A program made the position numbers and the translations under genes. A model generated the notes under the pieces. That model worked only from the letters and a program-made list of their open reading frames with translations, was not told the origin of the DNA and did no database searches. Shown here piece by piece: positions 27,701 through 34,750 of a stretch of DNA of 64,000 nucleotides (the first letter of the stretch is position 1; each line of letters opens with the position of its first letter). This stretch comes from Agromyces albus (lineage in GTDB: Bacteria; Actinomycetota; Actinomycetes; Actinomycetales; Microbacteriaceae), in assembly GCF_030815405.1 (NCBI RefSeq), contig NZ_JAUSWX010000001.1, positions 620,001 through 684,000 of the forward strand, in the 5' to 3' direction.

Positions 27701-28953
27701 GCACGGCGTCGCTCGCGGTCAACGGCGTGCGGGTGACGGATGTCGCAGCGTCGAGCCGGGTGCCGGTGTTCCTGTTGGGCGGCGTCAACAAGGTCGTGCT
27801 CACGGGCCTTCAGGGATCCGCGCTCATCGACCGCGTCGGTGTCGGCTCGTCGAACGACGTGCTCGCCACGCAGCGCTACGAGGCGGAGGACGGCGTTCTC
27901 GCCGGCACGGCGCAGGTCACCCCGTTCTCACTGGCGTCCGGTGGCTCGGCGGTCACGGGCGTCGGCGGTGATCCCGGCAACGGCAACACCCTGACGTTCG
28001 ACGACGTCGTGGTCGCGAAGGACGGGACGTACGCGCTCACCTTCGGCTACTCCAACGAGGAGCAGTCGCCGGCGTCGCACTACAACCCCGACCCGCTCGC
28101 ACGTCACGCCGACGTCACGATCAACGGGGAGTCGCATCGGGTCTGGTTCCCGCACTCGTTCCACAAGAACAACTTCTGGGAGCTCAGCGTTCCGGTCGAG
28201 CTCGCGGCGGGATCGAACACCATCGTGATCTCGTCGAGCGAGCTGCCGAACTTCGACGGCGAGACGTACATCTCGGAGACGTTCCCCGATGTGCTGCTCC
28301 GATCGCAGCTGGCGCCGAACCTGGACTGGATCTCCGTGACGCCGTTCACGGCGACGGCTCCGGCGGCACCGGATGCCCCGACCGCCGCCAAGGCGTCGTC
28401 GACGTCGATCGCGGTGCACTGGGCGGCTCCGGGCGATGACGGCGGAAGCGCAATCACCGGCTACCGCGTGTACGAGATCGGCGGAGCCGCGCCGGTGTGC
28501 GAGGTCGCGGCGACCGTGACCGACTGCACCGTCGAGGGACTCGCGCTCGGGAGCACCCACGGATACCAGGTGGCGGCAGTCAACGCCGTGGGCGAGGGCC
28601 CGCGTTCCGAGACCTCCGCGGTGGTGACGCTGCCCGAGGTCCCCGATGACGACGGCGCCGTCACGGTGCCCGCCAAGGCGGTGCTGTCGGCGAGCAACGG
28701 CCCGAAGGACGGCACCTTCACGATCGACATGAGGCTGAAGAAGGGCGAGAACGGGTCGCTGTTCAAGCTCTATGAGAACGGCGTGCTCGTGTCGACGAAG
28801 GTGTTGACCCCGTCGAGCCCGAACCCGCAGTCGGCTTCGGTCGACATCTCGGGCCTGCGGAGCGGCGTGTACCAGTACGTCGGCGTCCTCGTGAACTCGA
28901 AGGGCCAGACCGAGACGAAGCCGCTGAAGGTCACGGTGTCGACCGGGAACTGA
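24721..28953 (+). CDS. Secreted GH39-like multi-module glycosidase
   Basis: A 1410-residue secreted protein. ATG 24721 follows GAGGAGG and gives a signal peptide ending near ASAAAAS; the ATG at 24682 is rejected. Order: LamG-type module (45-265), Big_4-like Ig domain (270-343), a TIM-barrel catalytic domain (about 345-640), a beta-sandwich (660-775), three CBM6/35-like repeats each opening with YEAE (782-925, 937-1045, 1051-1215), a fibronectin III domain (1213-1300) and a C-terminal beta-domain (1315-1410). The putative acid/base is Glu474 in VPFNEPEG and the nucleophile Glu590 in ININEYAF, 116 residues apart as in GH39. Bifidobacterial GH39 enzymes release disaccharides from gum arabic, and such a role fits the context, but the family assignment is by motif only. 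It is under the LacI operator and ends before a repeat and a terminator. Confidence 0.82.
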   Translation: MNPSDRRSGAVRRAGMGMGVTVALIGSGLALGAASAAAASDIPDGHQVVHYAFDDAVGSGVVADSSGNNRNATLVNPATATSVDGTDGTKALGLPGGASNAAVAYVDLPASILQGRTDLTVSTRVNWTSSNAAWQWMYALGTNSTRYLFSTPRNGDGLLRSAITTNGGGANENIVTGSAVLPSGEWKTLTVTLDTTADRLTSYLDGVAIGSVTTPITASSLLTTTTRSGYIGKSFYPDPYFAGAVDDFAVYDIALTPEQVGGLVASVPTITGVADDTLEARTAVGTAPALPATTLAHYSDGYDRPASVVWDAVDPSSYAQRGTFVVNGVAAGQAVTATVTVFVPNEITVDLASDTGAFHGGASGTLYGVYGEDIPSDNLLEGIDLRTVSTKAQDGPQHPGADALEVVKPLADATDGDVYIYMTDIHRGFPYEWEGSTPAEKMSIYSEKLAKQVDQVLELPAEYQDNIVFVPFNEPEGNMFGTGTWSYNRVSWLNNPTDFFAAWDSSYRLIKDKLPTARIAGPNTSVLYSQVKGFMQHTVAENTVPEVITWHELSNPAQVRSSVAKYRAWETEVFAGTAFEGTSLPININEYAFNYHTSVPGQMIQWISAIEESKVDADIAYWNIDGNLSDSAVEANRGNGQWWLLNAYAQMSGHTVAVTPPSPNTSYTLQGVATLDEDKRQSRVIIGGAAGNASLAVTNVPESVFGSSVHALIREIPWTGQLGDSAEPEVIAEADLPVAGGAVDLGFGGALPQLKESSAYEVILTPGGHSTSPAVAPKLWAASYEAENAAHTGSVYFRNGPEGTPSDVSKFYTSGQYNVGGLRTGSDTVLDFEVTVPQDGTYDLSVLASSLNTFGSVAEQGPTNVFLRVDGGAEQELFLTLGYKWVVWDHTDTTVDLTAGTHTISLAAQSLDGVGATKGDVLIDKIDVSLANPDAAPIYEAEYADLHGTQPSYDHDGASGSGAVALDEGDSATFWVYARDDAPATLDVQTLGGGTASLAVNGVRVTDVAASSRVPVFLLGGVNKVVLTGLQGSALIDRVGVGSSNDVLATQRYEAEDGVLAGTAQVTPFSLASGGSAVTGVGGDPGNGNTLTFDDVVVAKDGTYALTFGYSNEEQSPASHYNPDPLARHADVTINGESHRVWFPHSFHKNNFWELSVPVELAAGSNTIVISSSELPNFDGETYISETFPDVLLRSQLAPNLDWISVTPFTATAPAAPDAPTAAKASSTSIAVHWAAPGDDGGSAITGYRVYEIGGAAPVCEVAATVTDCTVEGLALGSTHGYQVAAVNAVGEGPRSETSAVVTLPEVPDDDGAVTVPAKAVLSASNGPKDGTFTIDMRLKKGENGSLFKLYENGVLVSTKVLTPSSPNPQSASVDISGLRSGVYQYVGVLVNSKGQTETKPLKVTVSTGN

Positions 28954-28971
28954 CGCGCGAGCCGTGTGGCC

Positions 28972-29062
28972 CCTGTTACCGGATTCGGGGATCCTCGCGA
29001 CACTCCGGCACCAAGCGCCGACGCACGGCGTGTCGGAGCAAATCCCCGAATCCGGTGACAGG
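28972..29062. repeat. 91-bp nested inverted repeat, possible MITE/REP
   Basis: Outer arms of 21 bp (28972-28992 and 29042-29062) match with one mismatch; the left arm begins CCTGTTACCGGATTCGGGG. Inside, CTCCGGCAC (29003-29011) pairs with GTGTCGGAG (29030-29038) with one G-T. The element is separate from the terminator that follows it and lies between two transcription units. It looks like a small palindromic interspersed element; whether it is repeated elsewhere cannot be seen here. Confidence 0.5.
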
Positions 29063-29072
29063 AAAGCGGCGG

Positions 29073-29099
29073 GGCCCGTGGTCATGATGACCACGGGCC
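29073..29099 (+). terminator. Terminator hairpin after the GH39-like gene
   Basis: GGCCCGTGGTCA (29073-29084) and TGACCACGGGCC (29088-29099) make a perfect 12-bp stem with a 3-base loop. Confidence 0.7.
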
Positions 29100-29118
29100 T
29101 CGCTGTCGTGTCGTGCCC

Positions 29119-29178
29119 TTCCGAATGTTGACGTCAACATGTACAGTCGACCCCGAGCGTGTTGACGTCAACACGCTC
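29119..29178 (+). promoter_or_regulatory. GH30 promoter with two LacI-type operators
   Basis: The palindrome TGTTGACGTCAACA occurs twice: inside a perfect 16-bp site at 29125-29140 and a perfect 24-bp site at 29155-29178. A candidate promoter TTCCGA (29119-29124), 17 bases, TACAGT (29142-29147) has the first site exactly in its spacer and the second just downstream, suggesting strong cooperative repression by a LacI-family protein not encoded in the window. Confidence 0.7.
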
Positions 29179-29215
29179 GCCCACCACCTTCCAACGGCGA
29201 AAGAGGTCGACGTCG

Positions 29216-32200
29216 ATGACGATGTCTCGTGGTACACGACTCACCGCGCTCCTGACAGGAGCAACACTCACCAGTGCATTGCTCGCGGTCCCGATCGGCG
29301 CGGCGACTCCGGCCGCCGCCGTCGACGGCACCACGATCACCCCGAACCCCGCCTATCAGGGTGAGGCGTTCGAGGGGTGGGGCACCAGCCTCGTCTGGTT
29401 CGCGAATGCCACGGGCAACTACCCCGAGGAACTGCGCGAGGAGCTCTACCAGGCGGTCTTCGGTGAAGACGGCCTCGACCTCAACATCGCGCGCTACAAC
29501 ATCGGCGGCGGCAACGCCTCCGACGTGCAGGACTACTTGCGGCCGGGCGGCGCCGTCGAGGGCTGGTGGGCGCCCAACGCCGACGGCGACTCCGGCACCT
29601 ACGGCGGTGTCTCCACGAAGTACGCCGACCGCAACGCACTCCTCGCGGCATGGGATGCCGACAACCCCGCGTCCTACGACTGGTCGGCCGACGAGACGCA
29701 GCGCTGGTGGGTCGAGCGGCTCGCCGCCGAGGGCCAGATCACGCATTGGGAGACGTTCGCCAACTCGGCGCCGTACTTCATGACCGAGAGCGGCTACGTC
29801 TCGGGCGGCTTCAACTCCTCTGCCGAACAGCTGAAGCCTGCCGCCGAGGCGCAGTTCGCGAAGTACCTCGTGAACGTCACGGAGCACATCGAAGACGAAT
29901 ACGGGATCGAGGTCGACACCCTCGATCCCTTCAACGAGCCGAACACCGGCTATTGGGGCACGACCCTGAGCAACGGCAAGCCCGTCGGCGGGCGCCAGGA
30001 GGGGATGCACATGGGGCCGGCCCGTCGGGTCGCCCTCATCGACGACGTGCGCGCCGCGCTCGACGACGCGGCAGCCACGACCGAGGCCGGGCTCTCGGCG
30101 ATGGACGAGACGAACCCGGGCATCTTCGCGACGAACTGGGCAGGTTACCCCGCCGCCACGCGCGACAAGGTCGACCGCATGAACGTGCACACCTACGGCA
30201 CGTCGGGCCGGCTCGCGGTGCGCGACCTCGCGAAGCAGGCCGACACCGACCTCTGGATGAGCGAGATCGAGGGCAACTGGGTCAGCGGTTACAACCCCGT
30301 CAACATCGAGAACGGCCTCGGCATCGCCGGCCGCATCATGGACGACCTGCGTGAGCTCGAGCCCAAGGCCTGGGTGCTGTGGCAGCCCGTCGAAGATCTC
30401 TACAACATGGAGCCGCAGGGCGAGAACCTGAACTGGGGATCGATCTTCATCGACCTCGACTGCCAGCCGTATGAAGAGGCCGAGGGCACCGTCTGGAAGT
30501 CCGCTCGCCGCGTCGCCGACGCGGGCGGCAACTCTGCCGCGGTCGCACCGTGCGGCGTCGAGATCAACTCGAAGTTCAACACGATCCGCAACTTCACGAA
30601 GTTCATTCAAGAGGGCGACCACCTGATCGCGATCGACGACGTCTCGAGCACGGCGGCCGTGCGGGCCGACGGCACGGGCGCCACGATCGTGCACCGCAAC
30701 ACCTCGGCATCCGAGCGCCAGGTCACGATCGACCTCTCCCGCTTCGGTGACATCGCCGAGGGCGCCACGGTCACTCCGGTCGTCACCACGCAAGCCGAAT
30801 CTGCGGATGCCCCGACCTCCAACGCACTCGTCGAGGGCGCTACCGTCGCGATCGACCGCACGGCGCGCACCGCCACCGTGACGGTGCCGGCCAAGTCGGT
30901 CACGACGTTCGTGATCGACGGCGTCTCCGGCGTCGCGGCGGATGCCCCGGCGCTCGTCGACGGGCACCGCTACCAGCTCGTCGGCACGCAGAGCGGCAAG
31001 GCGTTCACCGCCGGCGGATCCACGACGGCGACGTCGATCACGGGTCTCACGACGGATGCCGCGAAGGCCGCCAAGCAGGTCTGGACGGTGCACGAGGTCG
31101 CTGCTGGAGAGCGCGAGGCGACGAAACGCGTCGTGCTCGAGGCATCCGACGGCCGTGTGCTCGGCGCCACGAGCGCGGGCACCGACCTCCGCCAGGTGGC
31201 CCCGGATGCCGCGGCGCTCGACCCAGCCACTCGCTGGATCGTGAGCACGACCGACGGCCGCCGCTACACGCTCGTGAACGAGAAGCTCGCGCTCTCGCTC
31301 GACGTGAACGGCCAGTCCACCGCCGAAGGCGCCGGAGTCGGCGTCTACGGCTCGAACGGCGGCAGTAACCAGTCATGGGCGCCGCGCGATCTCGCGCCGC
31401 TCGCCGACCAGACGGTCGCGGCACGCACGCTCGTGGGTGTGCCACCCGTGCTGCCAGAGACGATCGTGCCGCGCTACTCGTGGGGCGCAGGGGCACCGGT
31501 CGCCGTCACGTGGCAGCTGCCGGACGACGCGGCATGGGCCGAGAGCGGTCGGGTCGAGGTGCCCGGCACCTTGACCGACATCTTCGGGCAGGCCATCGAG
31601 GTCACCGCGCTCGTCGACGTCGGCGGGCTCACGGCCACCGATCCCGTCTCGATCACCGTGGCCGAGGGTGCATCGCTCAGCGGCGTGCAGTCCGAAGCCC
31701 CGGCAACCGTGCCCGCTCGCGTGGGTGCATCGGAGAACGCCTTCGACGTACCCGTGGTGTGGGACTGGACCGGGGTTTCCGCCGATCAGTTCGCGTCGGT
31801 CGGCGTCGTGCACGTCGCCGGCGTCGCGACCGCCGACGGAGCAGAGCTGCCCGCGCAGCTCGCGGTGCTCGTGACCGAGGGGACGCTGCGCAACTTCAAC
31901 CCCGATGCCGGCACCACAGCCTCGGCGAGTTCGACCGAGTCGGGCTACCCCGTCGACCGCACGCGAAACGGCGACATCGGCGACAAGGGCTGGTCGAACT
32001 GGGTGTCGAGCAACAAGCCGACCCAGAGCACGTTGACCTACCAGTACGCCGCCGCCCACCAGGTCGAGCGCGTCGCGGTGCACTTCTACCGCGACGGCAC
32101 GACGAGCTGGGCGCAGACCATGAAGGTCGAGGTGCGCGGTGCGAACGGCGTGTGGGCTCCCGCCCCGGGCTGGGAGACCGCGCAGCCGGTCGTGTCGCCG

Positions 32201-32869
32201 GCCGACGGCAGCGCCCCGGTCGTGGTCGCGGAGTTCCCGCCGATCACCGCCACGGGCGTGCGAGTGGTGATGAACGCCTACGCGAACACGCACCTCATCG
32301 TCTCCGAGGTGCAGGTGTTCGAGTCGGCGGAGTCGCCCGCGGCCGTCAGCGACCTGGCGGCGCTCCGGCTCGACGGCGCGCTCATCGACGGCTTCGACGC
32401 GGCGACGACCGAGTACGAGCTCGATGTCGACGGCGGCCGCCTGCCGCTCGTCGACGCGATCGCCGTGGACTCGGCCGCGAGCGTGCGGATCACCCAGCCG
32501 ACCACGGCGAACGGCGGCGTCGCCACCATCGTCGTGACCTCGGCGGATGGCTCGACCGAGAGCCGGTACACGGTCACGATCCGGCGCCACGCCGTGATCG
32601 CCGACCTCCAGATCGTCGAGCGGCCGCGCGTCGCGTCGCCCGCGCATGCCACCGCGACGATCGATCCGGGCGACGGCGAGATCACCTGGCAGTGGTTCCT
32701 GAACGGCGAGCCGATCGACGGCGCCACCGGGCAGAGCTTCACGCCCGAGACGAACGACGCCGGCAAGGAGCTCAGCGTGCGCGTCACGGTCGCGGCCGAC
32801 GGCGTCGAGGGTGCGTCTGCTGAGACCGAGCGCCAGCGCGTCGTCTCGCTGCATTCGCGCCAGCCCTGA
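29216..32869 (+). CDS. Secreted GH30 galactanase-like multi-module enzyme
   Basis: A 1217-residue secreted enzyme. ATG 29216 follows GAAAGAGG and starts a signal peptide ending near PAAAVDG. The catalytic domain (about 40-560, barrel plus beta-sandwich) resembles GH30 endo-beta-1,6-galactanases: FEGWGTSLVWFAN, acid/base Glu241 in DPFNEPNTG, nucleophile Glu350 in LWMSEIEGNW. Then come a ricin-type lectin/CBM13-like module (581-720), Big_4-type Ig regions (720-880), an F5/8C-type CBM32 (893-1035), a cadherin-like beta-sandwich (1045-1125) and a last Ig-like domain. It would cut the beta-1,6-galactan side chains of type II arabinogalactan outside the cell, feeding the importers. Its double operator sets it apart from the neighbouring regulon. 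Confidence 0.9.
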   Translation: MTMSRGTRLTALLTGATLTSALLAVPIGAATPAAAVDGTTITPNPAYQGEAFEGWGTSLVWFANATGNYPEELREELYQAVFGEDGLDLNIARYNIGGGNASDVQDYLRPGGAVEGWWAPNADGDSGTYGGVSTKYADRNALLAAWDADNPASYDWSADETQRWWVERLAAEGQITHWETFANSAPYFMTESGYVSGGFNSSAEQLKPAAEAQFAKYLVNVTEHIEDEYGIEVDTLDPFNEPNTGYWGTTLSNGKPVGGRQEGMHMGPARRVALIDDVRAALDDAAATTEAGLSAMDETNPGIFATNWAGYPAATRDKVDRMNVHTYGTSGRLAVRDLAKQADTDLWMSEIEGNWVSGYNPVNIENGLGIAGRIMDDLRELEPKAWVLWQPVEDLYNMEPQGENLNWGSIFIDLDCQPYEEAEGTVWKSARRVADAGGNSAAVAPCGVEINSKFNTIRNFTKFIQEGDHLIAIDDVSSTAAVRADGTGATIVHRNTSASERQVTIDLSRFGDIAEGATVTPVVTTQAESADAPTSNALVEGATVAIDRTARTATVTVPAKSVTTFVIDGVSGVAADAPALVDGHRYQLVGTQSGKAFTAGGSTTATSITGLTTDAAKAAKQVWTVHEVAAGEREATKRVVLEASDGRVLGATSAGTDLRQVAPDAAALDPATRWIVSTTDGRRYTLVNEKLALSLDVNGQSTAEGAGVGVYGSNGGSNQSWAPRDLAPLADQTVAARTLVGVPPVLPETIVPRYSWGAGAPVAVTWQLPDDAAWAESGRVEVPGTLTDIFGQAIEVTALVDVGGLTATDPVSITVAEGASLSGVQSEAPATVPARVGASENAFDVPVVWDWTGVSADQFASVGVVHVAGVATADGAELPAQLAVLVTEGTLRNFNPDAGTTASASSTESGYPVDRTRNGDIGDKGWSNWVSSNKPTQSTLTYQYAAAHQVERVAVHFYRDGTTSWAQTMKVEVRGANGVWAPAPGWETAQPVVSPADGSAPVVVAEFPPITATGVRVVMNAYANTHLIVSEVQVFESAESPAAVSDLAALRLDGALIDGFDAATTEYELDVDGGRLPLVDAIAVDSAASVRITQPTTANGGVATIVVTSADGSTESRYTVTIRRHAVIADLQIVERPRVASPAHATATIDPGDGEITWQWFLNGEPIDGATGQSFTPETNDAGKELSVRVTVAADGVEGASAETERQRVVSLHSRQP

Positions 32870-32875
32870 GTGCGG

Positions 32876-32904
32876 GAGCGCCCGGCCTCGTGGGCCGGGC
32901 GCTC
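32876..32904 (+). terminator. Terminator of the GH30 gene
   Basis: GAGCGCCCGGCC (32876-32887) and GGCCGGGCGCTC (32893-32904) form a perfect 12-bp stem with a 5-base loop, 7 bases after the stop. Confidence 0.8.
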
Positions 32905-32913
32905 ACGCCTTCC

Positions 32914-32960
32914 GGTGGTCGAGTAGCGCCCGGCGGAGCCGGCCGCGTATCGAAACCACC
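32914..32960. repeat. REP-like palindrome (GGTGGTCGAG...TATCGAAACCACC)
   Basis: An imperfect 47-bp palindrome: GGTGGTCGAGTAGCGCCCGGC, a short centre, and a complementary arm ending GTATCGAAACCACC. From memory, this kind of intergenic element is frequent in Microbacteriaceae genomes; only one copy is seen here. It sits right after the GH30 terminator and ends 4 bases before the oxygenase stop. Confidence 0.6.
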
Positions 32961-32964
32961 TACG

Positions 32965-34017
32965 TCAGTAGCGGCTCGCGAGCACGCGCTCCGCCTCACG
33001 CTCCGTGTCAGTCGTGTTGTTCACGAGCCCGCGGGAACCCCGGAGCTTCGCCTCGATGTGCTCGCCGATCGAGATCGGACCGTAGAGCTCCGTCTCGCCC
33101 TCGGCGACGCACCCGGGGAGCGTCGTGATCACCGCGTCGACGTTGCCGTCGAAGAAGAACGCGGCGGAGCGGCGCCGCTTGATTCGTCCGTCGATCACGG
33201 GCGGCTTCACGCGATGCAGCGTCGACTTCCAGCGCTCGTTGGTCCACCGGGCCGTGAGGTCGCCGAGGTTCACAAGCAGCGCGCCGGGCAAGGGCGAGAC
33301 GTCGTTCCAGCCGCCGTCGGCGTCGAGCACCTGGAGCCCCTTCACGTCGTCGGCCCAGAGCAGCGTCACGATCCCGAAGTCGGTGTGCTCGCCCATGCCG
33401 ATGAGGTCGCCGTCGAGCTCAACCCGCTCACCGTCAGGCAATGCGTAGTTGTTCATGCGCAGCACGTCGAGCGAGTGGTCGGTGTACGAGTCGAAGTACC
33501 CGGCGGGCAAGCCGAGTGCGTCGGCGAAGACCTGCATCATGACCTTCGCGACGGAGGTGGCGTGCGACATCCAGAGCTCGACGTCGTCTTGGAAGGTGTC
33601 GCTCTCGGCAGGCCAGATGTTCTCGGAGTACATCGCGGGATCGACCTCGACGTGCGGGTAGTCGGCAGCGGTCGCGCCGAGGTTGAAGGCCTCGAAGAAG
33701 TCGTTCATCCGCTCAGCCTTCTCGACGCCGAGGCTGAGGCTGAGCCGCTCCGACTTCGGCGGGCTGTACCCGCGGTTGACGCCGGCGGGCGCCCGGTACT
33801 GCTTCTTCACGTCGAGGGGCAGCTCGAAGAAGCGGTCGCTCGCTCGACCGAGGCGCGCCCAGGCCTCGAGGGGGATCCCGTGCCCGAGGATCTGCATGAA
33901 GCCGACCGTGCGGGCCGCCTCATCGAACTGGCGGGCGACCTGGGCCCGCTCGGCGTCGGTGCCGCCCGCGATGTAGGGGGCGATGTCGATCGCCGGAACA
34001 TGGAATGCAGCTGACAT
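32965..34017 (-). CDS. 2OG-Fe(II) oxygenase, isopenicillin-N-synthase family
   Basis: A 350-residue cytosolic non-haem iron oxygenase. The iron facial triad is His211 and Asp213 (GEHTDFG) with His268 (STLHRVKPP); a downstream Arg-x-Ser (RRRSAAFFFDGN) would hold 2-oxoglutarate. An N-terminal DIOX_N region (VPAIDIAPYI ... ILGHGIP) precedes it. Substrate unknown; many actinobacterial relatives have none assigned. GAAGGAG lies six bases before the ATG. It is divergent from the XRE/cupin regulator across 84 bases, so that protein is its likely regulator. Confidence 0.87.
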   Translation of the reverse strand: MSAAFHVPAIDIAPYIAGGTDAERAQVARQFDEAARTVGFMQILGHGIPLEAWARLGRASDRFFELPLDVKKQYRAPAGVNRGYSPPKSERLSLSLGVEKAERMNDFFEAFNLGATAADYPHVEVDPAMYSENIWPAESDTFQDDVELWMSHATSVAKVMMQVFADALGLPAGYFDSYTDHSLDVLRMNNYALPDGERVELDGDLIGMGEHTDFGIVTLLWADDVKGLQVLDADGGWNDVSPLPGALLVNLGDLTARWTNERWKSTLHRVKPPVIDGRIKRRRSAAFFFDGNVDAVITTLPGCVAEGETELYGPISIGEHIEAKLRGSRGLVNNTTDTEREAERVLASRY

Positions 34018-34101
34018 GCCGGTCTCCTTCGGTGTTCGGATATCTTCGTCCTGTTCCCCACGCCCGTTGCCGGACCCGAGTGATAGGTATTGGTTATCAA
34101 T

Positions 34102-34737
34102 ATGGACGAGAATCGAGCTCCTCGGGTGAACACCGTGTTACAGGATCCGGATGCCGCAGCCGACGTCAGCGCCGCGGTGGGGCGGGCCATCCGGCGTGCC
34201 CGTCAGGCGGCGGGGCTCTCGATGCGGGCCCTCGCGCGCTCGAGCGAGATGAGCCAGCCGTTTCTCAGCCAGGTCGAGAAGGGCGCGACGAGCCCCTCGC
34301 TCTCGAGCCTCTACCGGCTCGCCCACGCGCTCGGACTGCCGCCGAGCGAGCTCATGCCCCCCGTGAGCGCACCCCACGGCGTGTCGGTGCTGCGCCAGGG
34401 GGAGGGGCGCGAGCTCCCGGTCTCCGACGCGCCCGAAGCAGCGAGCGGACGACTCCTCTCCGCGGGCGCCGGTCACGTGCTCGAAGTGGTCGAGTACCGC
34501 GTCGCACCGGGGTCCGACCTCGGCGGCTGGTTCGAATCCGACGGCGAGATGACGGTCTACGTCATCGACGGCGAGATCGAGGTGACGCTCGAGAACGAGG
34601 GCTCCTGGCGGCTCGGAGCCGGCGAGGCGATCAGCCATCCGGCCGACATCCGCCACCGCTGGGCTGCGGTCGGCGAGAGGGAGGCTCGAATCCTGCTCTC
34701 GATCGCGCACACGCGCCCGGCCGCGGCGCGCCAGTAG
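34102..34737 (+). CDS. XRE-family regulator with C-terminal cupin
   Basis: A 211-residue transcription factor: an XRE helix-turn-helix (about 30-85, IRRARQAAGLSMRALARSSEMSQ...SQVEKG) joined to a cupin sensor domain (about 130-205, YVIDGEIEVTLENEGSWRLGAGEAISHP). Such proteins often sense small metabolites and control a nearby catabolic gene. ATG 34102 is preferred over the upstream TTG 34090; no ribosome site is seen, so it may be leaderless. A GATA-N9-TATC inverted repeat (34082-34098) lies directly before the start and may be its operator. The divergent oxygenase is the probable target. Confidence 0.88.
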   Translation: MDENRAPRVNTVLQDPDAAADVSAAVGRAIRRARQAAGLSMRALARSSEMSQPFLSQVEKGATSPSLSSLYRLAHALGLPPSELMPPVSAPHGVSVLRQGEGRELPVSDAPEAASGRLLSAGAGHVLEVVEYRVAPGSDLGGWFESDGEMTVYVIDGEIEVTLENEGSWRLGAGEAISHPADIRHRWAAVGEREARILLSIAHTRPAAARQ

Positions 34738-34750
34738 GCTGGACCGCGCG

